The position numbers were made by a program, and so were the translations under genes. Below, in pieces: positions 1 to 7,931 of a stretch of DNA of 34,949 nt. Origin of the DNA: a virus; the IMG/VR virus record IMGVR_UViG_3300035220_000081, positions 1 to 34,949 of that record, one strand, 5' to 3'. The notes beneath the pieces were generated by a model that was given only the letters and a program-made list of their open reading frames with translations, made no database searches and was not told where the DNA came from. Every line of letters begins with the position of its first letter. Position 1 is the first letter of the stretch.

Positions 1-1628
1 CTGTTCAGGCTGATATGATACAAGAAACTTTAGGAGAGAATTTTCAGCTTGAACCTAAAAAGATAGCAGAAATGAAAAAAGAACTTGAGGAAATGAGTTC
101 TTTTAGACAATGGCTAACACAAGATGTTGGTGGTACTGTTTATGATTTTATGTTAGGAATGTTTGGCTCAGGAACAGAACAAGAGCTTTTTGCAGATGTT
201 GATATGTTAGATGCTTTATTAGAGCAGTCAGGATTAACCCTTCAACAATTTTTAGATACATTAGAAGATGGCTACTTTGAAAAAGAACAGCAAAAAATAA
301 TGGATTTAATTTTAAAAAGGGGGGAATCAACAAGTCTTTCTATCGGAGATTTGTTCTCAATAGGAAAGAAAGGCTCAGGAGAAGATAAAGGTGCAGAAGC
401 TGTTGCTGCTCTAATAGAAGAAGAAGCTAAAAGACATTCTAAAGCATTGCTTGATATAGGGGATAAGTCATACAAGTTTGAAAGTGATAGAAACATACTT
501 AAACTAGAAGAAGAAATAATCCATCTGCAAACTATGAAGGCTCTTAATATAAAGATGGGAGAAGATGGTCTTAAAGAAGATTTAAAGATACAGAAAAAGC
601 GTGATAAGATTTTAGAAGAAACTAACAAGCTAAAACTAGATGCTTTAAGTCAAGAGAAGATAGATAAAAAACTTCAGATTGACGAGGACTTCGCTAACGA
701 GCTTATGACTGAGCTTCAACACAAACAATCGTTGCTTGATTTAGAAGCGTGGTTCTTAGGTCAGAAAGCAGATTTGATTGCACAAGATTTCCAAGCGTAT
801 TTAGAAAATCAAAATGCTCAAAGGCAATTAGATATAGATGCAATAGATTTAGAAAAACAAGCAACGCTTGAAAGAATAAACTCTGTTAGTGAATTAGGTT
901 CTGCGATGTCAGAGCTTGGTAATATTATGGGAGAAAATCACGCACTTACAAAGATTGGTGCTAAGTTAGAACAGGCTGCTGCTTTGGCTACTGCTTTTCA
1001 CACCTTACAAACAAAGCTAGGAATATCTACCAAGAAAACAGACATTGCCACAACCACAGCAGGTATTGGTGTTGATGCAACTGCAACTATTGCTAAGTCT
1101 GCTACAACAAGTCCATTTCCTTTAAGCATAGGTGCTATTGCCGCAACACTAGGGGTTTTATCCGCAGCTATGGCATTGTTTGGTGGTTTTGGTGCAAGTG
1201 GAGGAAACAGTAGTGTAAAAGGGGAAGCTGTAAATGTTCAGGGTGGAGATTCTTATAAATTTGCTAACGGTGGACTTACCAACGGAGGTATGTTTAGAGG
1301 TAAATCACACGCTAACGGTGGCATTAAGTTTGCATCAGGAGGAAGAATACACGAAGCCGAAGGTGGAGAAGCTATTATCAACAAGCGTTCAACATCAATG
1401 TTTAAGCCTGTTCTTTCTGCTATAAATTCATACAACGGAAACGGAGTTAAGTTTGCTGATGGAGGATTGCTTAATAGTGGAGAGAGGTTTGCACAAGGAG
1501 GTCAGTTGGCTGATATTCAGGGTATGATTTCTCAACAACAAGTAACTCAACAAGTTATAATGGTAGAGAGTGATGTAACAAGAAGTCAAGGAAAAGTATC
1601 TGCTATTGAAAGTCAGGCTACTTTTTAG
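1..1628 (+). CDS. Tape measure protein, C-terminal part (begins at 33065)
   Basis: This is the 3' end of the tape-measure gene, in frame with the end of the window, so the ATG at 15 is an internal Met and not a start. It encodes a long charged coiled coil. A hydrophobic, Ala-rich segment follows, where IGAIAATLGVLSAAMALFGG is visible. The Gly-rich tail contains FANGGLTNGGMFRG, KSHANGGI and EAEGGEAIINKRS, a signature common at the C-terminus of phage tape measures. The stop codon overlaps the promoter of the next gene by a few bases. The circular join is inferred from frame continuity. Confidence 0.9.
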   Translation, partial: VQADMIQETLGENFQLEPKKIAEMKKELEEMSSFRQWLTQDVGGTVYDFMLGMFGSGTEQELFADVDMLDALLEQSGLTLQQFLDTLEDGYFEKEQQKIMDLILKRGESTSLSIGDLFSIGKKGSGEDKGAEAVAALIEEEAKRHSKALLDIGDKSYKFESDRNILKLEEEIIHLQTMKALNIKMGEDGLKEDLKIQKKRDKILEETNKLKLDALSQEKIDKKLQIDEDFANELMTELQHKQSLLDLEAWFLGQKADLIAQDFQAYLENQNAQRQLDIDAIDLEKQATLERINSVSELGSAMSELGNIMGENHALTKIGAKLEQAAALATAFHTLQTKLGISTKKTDIATTTAGIGVDATATIAKSATTSPFPLSIGAIAATLGVLSAAMALFGGFGASGGNSSVKGEAVNVQGGDSYKFANGGLTNGGMFRGKSHANGGIKFASGGRIHEAEGGEAIINKRSTSMFKPVLSAINSYNGNGVKFADGGLLNSGERFAQGGQLADIQGMISQQQVTQQVIMVESDVTRSQGKVSAIESQATF

Positions 1629-1636
1629 TATATTTG
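1605..1636 (+). promoter_or_regulatory. Promoter of the 1641 gene (leaderless type)
   Basis: The -7 element TATATTTG is at 1629-1636 and an ATTG -33-like element at 1605-1608, 20 bases apart, as expected of the Bacteroidetes sigma-ABfr consensus. Only four bases separate the box from the ATG at 1641, so transcription should begin at or next to the start codon. Confidence 0.75.
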
Positions 1637-1640
1637 CATT

Positions 1641-1961
1641 ATGGCTACAAGACAAAACAAGGAAGAAGTTGTTGCTGAGTTTTTAGAGTTGATGTATAAA
1701 GACATTAAGACTAAGTTTTCAGACGATGCGGGTATTAAGAATGTTGTGTATCACTTAGTTGAAATTGGACTTGTAGAGCCTAAGAGATTAAGAAACTATA
1801 TGATTATATCAGACTTTCAAAAAATGTTAAAAGACAACAGGGGTCATAGCACACATACGTTTATGGATTTGTCTATAAAGTATGATGTGTCGGACAGGAC
1901 TTGTCAGAATGTAGTTTACAAGGAAAGCAAGAAAAATAAACGAAAGAACAATATTAGATAA
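1641..1961 (+). CDS. Small HTH protein, Mor-like candidate regulator
   Basis: This is a 106-residue basic protein between the tape measure and the head genes, with its own promoter. The C-terminal half contains FMDLSIKYDVSDRTCQNVVY, which reads as a helix-turn-helix resembling the end of the Mor/C activator family. The C-terminus is Lys/Arg-rich. An attractive inference is a DNA-binding regulator of the head genes, because it has a private promoter and the next gene has another. The family assignment is by eye and uncertain; a structural role cannot be excluded. Confidence 0.6.
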   Translation: MATRQNKEEVVAEFLELMYKDIKTKFSDDAGIKNVVYHLVEIGLVEPKRLRNYMIISDFQKMLKDNRGHSTHTFMDLSIKYDVSDRTCQNVVYKESKKNKRKNNIR

Positions 1962-2001
1962 GTATTGTAAAGTTTTTCGTATATAAGGTAATAACTAATA
2001 A

Positions 2002-2009
2002 TATATTTG
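2002..2009 (+). promoter_or_regulatory. -7 promoter element for the head module
   Basis: A perfect TATATTTG lies five bases before the ATG at 2015. No good -33 TTTG is at the expected spacing. The box decides the start: the GTG at 2009 overlaps its last base, so the ATG at 2015 must be used by a transcript from here. Confidence 0.65.
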
Positions 2010-2014
2010 TGGTT

Positions 2015-3016
2015 ATGAACAAATGGTACTCAATAGAAAACAAAGCAGACGGTAATGCGGTTGAAATATCAATTTACGATGAGATAGGCGACTACGGAAC
2101 ATCTGCTAAAGACTTTATCGAGGAAGTAAAGAATGTAAGTGATAGAGATATTACACTACGAATCAACTCTGTTGGTGGTAGCGTATTTGATGGTCTAGCT
2201 ATTTACAACACTTTGCGTTCTCACAGAGGGTTTGTAAACATTAAGATTGAAGGTTTGGCTGCATCAATTTCTACCGTTATTGCAATGGCAGGAGATAATA
2301 TTGAAATGTCAGAAAACGGATTCTTTATGATACATAACCCATTCGGACAATCAGCAGGGGAAGCAGTTGATATGCGTAAGACTGCTGATTTACTTGACAA
2401 GATAAAAAGTGAAATTATCGAAATATATCAAAAAAAGACTGACTTAACTTATGATGAGTTGTCTAATATGATGGATAAAGAAACTTGGTTGTCTAGTCAA
2501 GAAGCGATTGACTTTGGATTTGTTAATATTATGACAGAGCCAATGAAAATAGCTGCTACATTTGACTTATCTAAATTTACTAATGTAAATGAAAAAGAAG
2601 TTAATGAAAAATTAAGTTTAACTAATAAAAAATCAAAAATGACTGAAGAACTAAAAACTTGGTTCAATGGTGTTAAAGAGGAAATCTTAAACGCTGTTAA
2701 GGGAGAAGAAGTTTCATCTCCTGCTCAAGAAGTTTCTGTTTCTATTTCTGACAATGAGGTTATCGTTAACAAGTTCGAGGAACTTGAAGAAAACGCTATA
2801 TCTTTAAGAGAAGAAAAAGAAGAATTAGCTAATCTTGTTGGAGATAAGGAGGGAACTATTCTTGACTTACAAAACAAGATTTCTGATATGGAAGCTAAAC
2901 TAGCAAAACTAGAAGCTACTGAAACAAACGTAGAAGCTGATGCTGAACCTGCAATTAACGAAAGTGATATTGTGGTAAATGCTTGGGATGCTTTTGCAAA
3001 ATCAATTTTAAAATAA
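2015..3016 (+). CDS. ClpP-like prohead protease with C-terminal scaffold-like domain
   Basis: This 333-residue protein begins with a phage ClpP/S14-type serine protease domain (about 1-180). The nucleophile Ser84 is in GLAASIS, the His107 candidate is in MIHNPFG, and the acidic third residue is in the KETWLSSQEA segment typical of phage S14 members. The remaining ~150 residues are charged and predicted to be coiled coil (EELEENAISLREEKEELAN), which fits a scaffold domain fused behind the protease. An internal Met209 (2639) sits in an A-rich context like the real starts nearby, so a separate scaffold may also be made. The major capsid gene follows 15 bases downstream. Confidence 0.88.
   Translation: MNKWYSIENKADGNAVEISIYDEIGDYGTSAKDFIEEVKNVSDRDITLRINSVGGSVFDGLAIYNTLRSHRGFVNIKIEGLAASISTVIAMAGDNIEMSENGFFMIHNPFGQSAGEAVDMRKTADLLDKIKSEIIEIYQKKTDLTYDELSNMMDKETWLSSQEAIDFGFVNIMTEPMKIAATFDLSKFTNVNEKEVNEKLSLTNKKSKMTEELKTWFNGVKEEILNAVKGEEVSSPAQEVSVSISDNEVIVNKFEELEENAISLREEKEELANLVGDKEGTILDLQNKISDMEAKLAKLEATETNVEADAEPAINESDIVVNAWDAFAKSILK
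2639..3016 (+). CDS. Possible nested scaffold protein from an internal start
   Basis: An in-frame ATG at 2639 would give a 125-residue protein starting MTEELKTWFNGVKEEI. It covers exactly the coiled-coil part after the protease domain. The preceding bases (ataaaaaatcaaaa) resemble the leader of the capsid gene at 3032. Lambda C/Nu3 uses this arrangement to produce scaffold in excess. This is an inference from context and precedent. Confidence 0.4.
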   Translation: MTEELKTWFNGVKEEILNAVKGEEVSSPAQEVSVSISDNEVIVNKFEELEENAISLREEKEELANLVGDKEGTILDLQNKISDMEAKLAKLEATETNVEADAEPAINESDIVVNAWDAFAKSILK

Positions 3017-3031
3017 TTAAATCAATAAAAA

Positions 3032-4051
3032 ATGGCTAACGAATTATTAGTAACGAGTTTACCTACTGTAAATCAGTACGATGTAAACAGAGCTATAATC
3101 CAACCTATCTTTATGGGTCAGGACTATATGCAATATATGGAAGTATTACCTAATATTAAAGGTACTACTGTGATTGACAAATTCAATCAATTAGGAAAAA
3201 TCACAAAAGCTTTTGCTCAAGGCGAGTTTTCAGGAGAAACAATTTCTGACAAAGGTGCTACGGTAACTATTACTCCTGCTAGAGTAGAGGCTGAAATTCA
3301 GTTTAGAGCAAATGAGCTTTTCAACAAAATGAAAGGTCAATTAATGCGTGGAGGACACGAGTTCGATAACGTAGACGGAACTATTGTTAAGAATATCTTA
3401 TTAGACTTAATCGGTCAAGGTATCAAGGCTGACTTTAACCGTCAACTATGGTTATCTGATGCTGCTGAAGCTGATGCTAATTACGGTATCTATGATGGTA
3501 TCTTCCAAGTAGCAAAAGAAGGTGGTGCATACGCTTTAGACAATGCTTCTGTTTCTCAAGCAAACGGAGAAGCTTTGGGTAGTGGAAAAGGATTAACTAT
3601 CTTAAAAGCACTTTATGACTTTGCAAGTCCTGAATTATTAGAAGCAGGCGACCACGTTTACTTCGTATCAGGAGATATTGCAGATGACTATATGGCTGCT
3701 ACTTTAGAATCTTCTAACTTTGCAGCAGCAGGGTACGGTGCTTTAGTAAATGGTGTTCCTCAATTAACTTACAGAGGTATTCCTATTATTGTTCGTAGAG
3801 ATTGGGATGTAGCTATTGCTGCTGATGTATCAGAAATCAATGGTTGTAACCACGCTACTGAAACTCACAGAGCAATGCTAACAACAAGAGGTGCTTTTGT
3901 TGTAGGTACTGACTTTGACGAAAACTCTATTGAGCAATGGTACTCACAAGACCACAAAGCTTACAGATTCAGAGTAGCTTATATGGTAGGTGTTGCATTA
4001 AAAGATGCTAAACTTGCTACTTACTATACTCCTGACGAAATAGCAGTATAA
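3032..4051 (+). CDS. Major capsid protein
   Basis: This is a 339-residue protein directly after the protease/scaffold gene, followed by a hairpin that may end or weaken transcription. Length, position and composition (no Cys-rich or membrane regions, soluble alpha/beta character, segments such as GTTVIDKFNQLGKITKAF and NRQLWLSDAAEAD) fit a HK97-fold capsid protein. It was assigned mainly from context, since capsid proteins diverge strongly. The A-rich leader ends in aataaaaaATG, the standard start context in this genome. Confidence 0.82.
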   Translation: MANELLVTSLPTVNQYDVNRAIIQPIFMGQDYMQYMEVLPNIKGTTVIDKFNQLGKITKAFAQGEFSGETISDKGATVTITPARVEAEIQFRANELFNKMKGQLMRGGHEFDNVDGTIVKNILLDLIGQGIKADFNRQLWLSDAAEADANYGIYDGIFQVAKEGGAYALDNASVSQANGEALGSGKGLTILKALYDFASPELLEAGDHVYFVSGDIADDYMAATLESSNFAAAGYGALVNGVPQLTYRGIPIIVRRDWDVAIAADVSEINGCNHATETHRAMLTTRGAFVVGTDFDENSIEQWYSQDHKAYRFRVAYMVGVALKDAKLATYYTPDEIAV

Positions 4052-4064
4052 TTATATATAATTT

Positions 4065-4091
4065 AGGGGGATGAAATATTCCCCCTTATAT
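4065..4091 (+). terminator. Hairpin after the capsid gene, likely attenuator
   Basis: AGGGGGA at 4065-4071 pairs with TCCCCCT at 4080-4086 around an 8-base loop, a 7-bp stem with five G-C pairs that stands out in this AT-rich genome. A tatattttt stretch follows. It may lower expression of downstream genes relative to capsid or protect the capsid mRNA 3' end. Confidence 0.6.
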
Positions 4092-4115
4092 TTTTAACAT
4101 TAAAAAAATAATAAA

Positions 4116-4679
4116 ATGGCAATAGAAAATTTAAGTATAGCACATTCTGACTTAGAGGTAAGAGGTGGACTGCAATACGTTGCAATCGGACTTTTATCTC
4201 AAGCTTCAGGAATGGGTTTTGACAATAGTGGTGTTCACACTATGTCTTATACTGCTGCTGCTGCTTTAGAACTTTTTGACCTTAAACAAGGTACAGGTTC
4301 TTTAACAACAAGTGGTTCAAAAGAAGGCGGAACAATTTTGTTCGAACATACAGTTTCATTCTACGTTCCTAACTGTTCTTCTGCACACCTAAGAAGTTTG
4401 GAAACTTTAAAAGACCAAGACTTAGTTGTTGTAGCACAAGGACACGATGGAACTGCGTTTACACTAGGTATGTCTAAAGCATTTGGCTTAGAGGACAGTA
4501 CATTAGGTAATGTTCAGATGAGAGCAAGACTTTCAGCTATCGAAGGTGGTACGGGTGCAGCTTTAGGAGATGAGAATGGTTTGACAGTAACAATTACTGC
4601 ACAATCAGGAGAGCTTCCAAGAGTATGTTCTAACACTATCACACTTAATACAGCAGCAGGTACTGCAACTTTATCATAA
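4116..4679 (+). CDS. Probable major tail (tube) protein
   Basis: This 187-residue, Gly/Ser/Thr-rich, beta-strand-like protein ends with the pattern GDENGLTVTITAQSGELPR. I associate that Gly-Asp-Asn-Gly strand pattern with tail tube proteins of Bacteroidetes phages. It lies between the capsid gene and a terminator, as a highly expressed virion gene would. An alternative is a head decoration protein. Family knowledge supports the tail call only moderately, and its distance from the other tail genes is odd. Confidence 0.5.
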   Translation: MAIENLSIAHSDLEVRGGLQYVAIGLLSQASGMGFDNSGVHTMSYTAAAALELFDLKQGTGSLTTSGSKEGGTILFEHTVSFYVPNCSSAHLRSLETLKDQDLVVVAQGHDGTAFTLGMSKAFGLEDSTLGNVQMRARLSAIEGGTGAALGDENGLTVTITAQSGELPRVCSNTITLNTAAGTATLS

Positions 4680-4692
4680 TGATTAACTAAAA

Positions 4693-4735
4693 AGGAATGG
4701 GTTTGACGAAGAAATTTGTCATTCCCCTTCTTTTT
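4693..4735 (+). terminator. Terminator after the 4116 gene
   Basis: GGAATG at 4694-4699 can pair with CATTCC at 4720-4725, followed by ccttcttttt. The loop contains the TTTG (4715-4718) that serves as the -33 element of the next promoter, so the end of one unit and the start of the next overlap physically. Confidence 0.5.
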
Positions 4736-4745
4736 ATTATATTTG
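4715..4745 (+). promoter_or_regulatory. Promoter of the portal operon (leaderless type)
   Basis: TTTG (4715-4718), a 19-base spacer and TATATTTG (4738-4745) form a textbook Bacteroidetes promoter. Four bases separate the box from the ATG at 4750, predicting a leaderless mRNA. Confidence 0.82.
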
Positions 4746-4749
4746 CGAT

Positions 4750-4959
4750 ATGTATAAATCTAAATTAAACAAAGGAACAACATTCTTTAACGGTTTTAAA
4801 GTTAGTTGGTCTAATGCAACTCAAGAAGAACTTAAAAAAGTTCACGAATTAGGACATACTAATTTTGTAACAAAAGAAGAAAATGCAGAACCAAAAAAGA
4901 GTAAATCAAAAGCAAAAAAGGTCGAAATCGAAGATAGAAACATCTCCGACAACGAATAG
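4750..4959 (+). CDS. Small Lys-rich protein upstream of portal
   Basis: A 69-residue protein of unknown function. The first half is mixed (FFNGFKVSWSNATQEELKKV) and the second half is very rich in Lys and Glu (EPKKSKSKAKKVEIEDR). It is first in the portal operon with a strong leaderless promoter, and its last 77 bases overlap the portal gene in another frame. It could be a minor virion or assembly protein. I do not recognise a family. Confidence 0.7.
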   Translation: MYKSKLNKGTTFFNGFKVSWSNATQEELKKVHELGHTNFVTKEENAEPKKSKSKAKKVEIEDRNISDNE

Positions 4960-6181
4960 CTTTAACACAAAGTACGCTTTTGTAAACTTATCAACACCTA
5001 TTATAAGTCAAGAGGTAAAAGATTTAGATAGGTTAAGAGAAGACTTTATGCCTTTTGGTGCTGATAATCTTTTTCCGCAATACCTTGCTGAATTAAAAAG
5101 ACAGTCTAGTACGCACAGGTCTGTGTTAGCACAAAAAACAACATTCACAACAGGTGGTGGGTTTTTAACTGATAATGAAGCTTTAAAAGATTTTATTGAA
5201 GATGTTAATGCAGATGGAGAAAGCTTAAAAGATTGTTTTAAGAAACTAGCAGATGACTTTTTTACTTATGGTAATGCTTACCTTGAGGGAGTTGTTTACG
5301 ATGGTGGTGTAAACTTCTATCACAAAGACGCTTCTACTGCAAGAATAGCTAAGAACAAAAAGTATATTTACTTTAATTCTGATTGGGCTAACTACTCCAA
5401 AAACAAAGAAAAAACTCAAAGAGTACCTATCTATCCTAATATATCTCAAAGCAGATTTATAATACACTATAAAGATTACGAAAGTACGTTTAATTTTTAC
5501 GGACTTCCTGACTATGTAGCTGCTTTAGAGCATATTGCTATTGATTACGAGATTGGTAAATTTAACCACACATCATTTAAGAATGGATTTAGTCCTTCGG
5601 CTATCGTTACTGTTAATGGAGATTTTGGCGAAGCAGAAGCAGAGAAGTTTGTTGAAACTGCTAAGGACACTTTAACGGGTAGTGGTAATAATTCTAAAAT
5701 ATTATTTCTTGTAAAAAATGGAGATGACAGTAGAGGTACTGATGTTCAAATTATAAACAACAAAGATGATGGCGACTTCTTAGATTTACAGAAGTTGACT
5801 GACCAAAACATAATTACTGCTCACAGATGGCAACCTGCTCTAAGTGGGATTGTTTCTTCAGGTAAGATGAACAATACAGGTAGTGAAATTAGAATAGCTT
5901 ACGACCTTGCTATGAGTACGGTAATTAGAGATACGACAACCTTCTTATTAGACCCTATAAAGAAGCTAATAACAAAAGAGGTTGGATTGGATGCTAATGA
6001 TTTAACAGTTGCTTTTGAGCCGCCTATATCGTTTTTATCTGATATTGACCCTAAGCAAGTTCTTACTATTAACGAGCAGAGAGCATTGCTTAATAAAGAT
6101 TTACCTGAAATTGAGGATGGAGAATTATTAATTTCAGACAGACAAACAATAAGAGTAGAACGCAGTAATTCAAACGAATAA
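4883..6181 (+). CDS. Portal protein
   Basis: This is a 432-residue protein with the conserved MPFGADNLFPQYLAELK segment (about 56-72), a hallmark of portal proteins in Bacteroidetes phages. It is followed by a motif-rich core (TYGNAYLEGVVYDGG) and a region with AHRWQPALSGI. It forms the dodecameric DNA channel at the capsid vertex. The start is the only ATG upstream of the conserved part, though it lies 77 bases inside the preceding gene, where both frames read Lys-rich sequence. The connector gene follows one base after the stop. Confidence 0.85.
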   Translation: MQNQKRVNQKQKRSKSKIETSPTTNSFNTKYAFVNLSTPIISQEVKDLDRLREDFMPFGADNLFPQYLAELKRQSSTHRSVLAQKTTFTTGGGFLTDNEALKDFIEDVNADGESLKDCFKKLADDFFTYGNAYLEGVVYDGGVNFYHKDASTARIAKNKKYIYFNSDWANYSKNKEKTQRVPIYPNISQSRFIIHYKDYESTFNFYGLPDYVAALEHIAIDYEIGKFNHTSFKNGFSPSAIVTVNGDFGEAEAEKFVETAKDTLTGSGNNSKILFLVKNGDDSRGTDVQIINNKDDGDFLDLQKLTDQNIITAHRWQPALSGIVSSGKMNNTGSEIRIAYDLAMSTVIRDTTTFLLDPIKKLITKEVGLDANDLTVAFEPPISFLSDIDPKQVLTINEQRALLNKDLPEIEDGELLISDRQTIRVERSNSNE

Positions 6182-6182
6182 T

Positions 6183-6710
6183 ATGGCAAACGTAAGACAG
6201 TACAATAATTTTGTAACAGCATCAGAAGTAGTAGCAAACGCTTTTACTAACCAAGCTACTGACACAGCTTTAATATCTGATAGTATTTTAGATATTGCTG
6301 AACTTGCACATATTAAGCCTGAACTTGGTTTAGATTTTTACGAAGAATTAAAAACTCAAAATCATAATAGCACTCTAACTACTCCTAATCAAATACTTGT
6401 TACTCATTTCTTGAAGCCTGCTTTATATTGGTATGTTAGGTTTGAGGTTATGAATGAAATCCAATATAACACTACATCAGCAGGTTTAGTTGTTAATGTT
6501 TCAGAATTTAGTAGTCCTGCAAATGTTGAACAATTTAATCAAATGAAAAGTGATACATTTAGAAAGGCAAAAGTTTTTCTTGAGGATATGTTAGCTTACA
6601 TAAGACACCAAGACCAACAAAGTCAATATCCTTTATTTGGTCAAGATGGAGATAGTTCTATGCCTGATACAGACATAGCTAGTAAATTAAACGGTATAAT
6701 ATTTTACTAA
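6183..6710 (+). CDS. Head-tail connector / head completion candidate (DUF6712-like)
   Basis: A 175-residue, mostly helical protein immediately after the portal. The pattern with DISDSILDIAEL-like helices, LKPALYWYVRFEVMNEI and a late FRKAKVFLEDMLAYIRH helix matches proteins that follow the portal in many Bacteroidetes phages and act like gp6-type adaptors below the portal. Position is the main evidence and the DUF name is from memory. The stop overlaps the ATG of the next gene. Confidence 0.6.
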   Translation: MANVRQYNNFVTASEVVANAFTNQATDTALISDSILDIAELAHIKPELGLDFYEELKTQNHNSTLTTPNQILVTHFLKPALYWYVRFEVMNEIQYNTTSAGLVVNVSEFSSPANVEQFNQMKSDTFRKAKVFLEDMLAYIRHQDQQSQYPLFGQDGDSSMPDTDIASKLNGIIFY

Positions 6711-7168
6711 TGGATTTAATTAAGTATTATTTAGACCACATCTGTAATGCAACTGTAAGAAAAAACGACAGATGTGCTGATGGATATGAGCATCAGATGC
6801 CTGATGGTAATTGGATGTGTGGTAAAGAACACGAAGAAGCGTATAACTTCTCTCAAGAGGAGATAGACGAAACATTTAAAGAATACAAGGCTTCTGTTAA
6901 TATGAGCCACTCTGAATTAAAGAGATGGTCTGAAACAAAGTGTAGTAAGAAGGCTAGTATAGGAAGAACTGCTATAAATAGAAACTTAACATTGCTTTCT
7001 AAAAAGAAGGCTGATTGGACTTCTGCTAACGCAACAGAAGCAAGAAAAGCTATTGCATATATAGCAAGAGCAAGAAAACAAAAACAAGGCAAAAACGTGA
7101 GTAAAGACTGCCCTTACTCAAAGAATTATATTGCTTTAAAGAATTGGGCATACGATAGAAACAAATAA
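6710..7168 (+). CDS. Metal-binding-like N-terminus plus DUF3140-like domain
   Basis: This is a 152-residue protein. The N-terminus has Cys12, Cys22, GYEHQMPDGNWMCGKEHE with Cys37 and several His residues, a possible metal site of the kind seen at the ends of phage head proteins. The C-terminal part resembles DUF3140: SHSELKRW, then LTLLSKKKADWT, a helix AIAYIARARKQK and the ending NYIALKNWAYDRNK. Its function is unknown. Its place in the head module suggests a minor head or packaging role. Confidence 0.6.
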   Translation: MDLIKYYLDHICNATVRKNDRCADGYEHQMPDGNWMCGKEHEEAYNFSQEEIDETFKEYKASVNMSHSELKRWSETKCSKKASIGRTAINRNLTLLSKKKADWTSANATEARKAIAYIARARKQKQGKNVSKDCPYSKNYIALKNWAYDRNK

Positions 7169-7180
7169 AAAATATATAAA

Positions 7181-7459
7181 ATGGCTTTTGAATTTTTAGA
7201 TGATAATGTAGCTTTAATGAAAATGTTAGGGCATACTACAAGTGGAAGTGTTGAGGTATTTACTACTGCTGCTCAAACGAGTAAAAGTTTTTACTGCTTA
7301 CACTTTCCCGTTGCTAGTGTTGTAGCAAGTATTGCTGCTTCAGATTGTGATGGTGTAACTGCTTTACAAACTACGCTTGCAGCAGGAACAACATTATTTA
7401 TAGGAACAGTAACAGCAATTACATTAACAAGCGGAATCTGCATAGGATATAAAAAATAA
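7181..7459 (+). CDS. Small beta-rich virion protein
   Basis: This 92-residue protein is rich in Thr, Ala and Val with repeated beta-like strands and a terminal TLTSGICIGYKK. That ending (strand, then SG, then Tyr-Lys) resembles small head-fiber or decoration proteins of Bacteroidetes phages. It opens a run of four short-spaced structural genes (7181, 7466, 7932, 8539). Confidence 0.6.
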   Translation: MAFEFLDDNVALMKMLGHTTSGSVEVFTTAAQTSKSFYCLHFPVASVVASIAASDCDGVTALQTTLAAGTTLFIGTVTAITLTSGICIGYKK

Positions 7460-7465
7460 TAAGAT

Positions 7466-7930
7466 ATGGCAAGTACAGTAACAGCAGCAACTCTTGAAGT
7501 TGTAATATCAGAGAATCTTAGCTTAGGTGGAACTGAGTATGGTGGAACAAAAACACTATCAATAGAAAGCATAAACGAGGTTTTTAAAAGAATAGTAAAG
7601 TGTGTAAACAGTCAGACTACTACTGTTGCTACTTTTAATGGAAATGCTTTTGCATCTGCAAACGCTATTGATGTAGAAGATGCAAAGTATATAAGAGTTA
7701 CAAATCTTGATGATACTAACCCTGTTGAGTTGGCTATTGTTGGTGCTGCAACTCTTTATCAGGTTAGGTTAGCGGCAGGAGAATCTCACATTTTAGGTTC
7801 GCCTGAAGATTTAATGTTGTCCGAAGCAGACACAAGTCCTAGTTTTGGAACAATGGCAGATATAGCAAGTATTCAAGTAAATCCTGCATCAAACGATGTA
7901 GATGTAGAAATTTTTGTAGCAAGTATATAA
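7466..7930 (+). CDS. Virion protein, beta-rich, unknown
   Basis: A 154-residue, Cys-poor, Thr/Val/Ala-rich protein with beta-strand character (AKYIRVTNLDDTNPVELAIV, YQVRLAAGESHILG). The central strand pair resembles a jelly-roll or decoration domain that displays values on the capsid. No family was recognised. Six bases separate it from the previous gene and one base from the next. Confidence 0.62.
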   Translation: MASTVTAATLEVVISENLSLGGTEYGGTKTLSIESINEVFKRIVKCVNSQTTTVATFNGNAFASANAIDVEDAKYIRVTNLDDTNPVELAIVGAATLYQVRLAAGESHILGSPEDLMLSEADTSPSFGTMADIASIQVNPASNDVDVEIFVASI

Positions 7931-7931
7931 T

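Noticed and set aside
148-628. Open frames on the minus strand inside the tape measure gene
   Set aside because: They are shadows of a strongly coding + strand frame and read as Ser/Leu/Ile-rich noise with no leader; the same holds for all minus-strand frames in this window.
2009-3016. GTG start at 2009 for the prohead protease
   Set aside because: The GTG overlaps the last base of the TATATTTG promoter box, so a transcript from that box cannot contain it; ATG 2015 is used.
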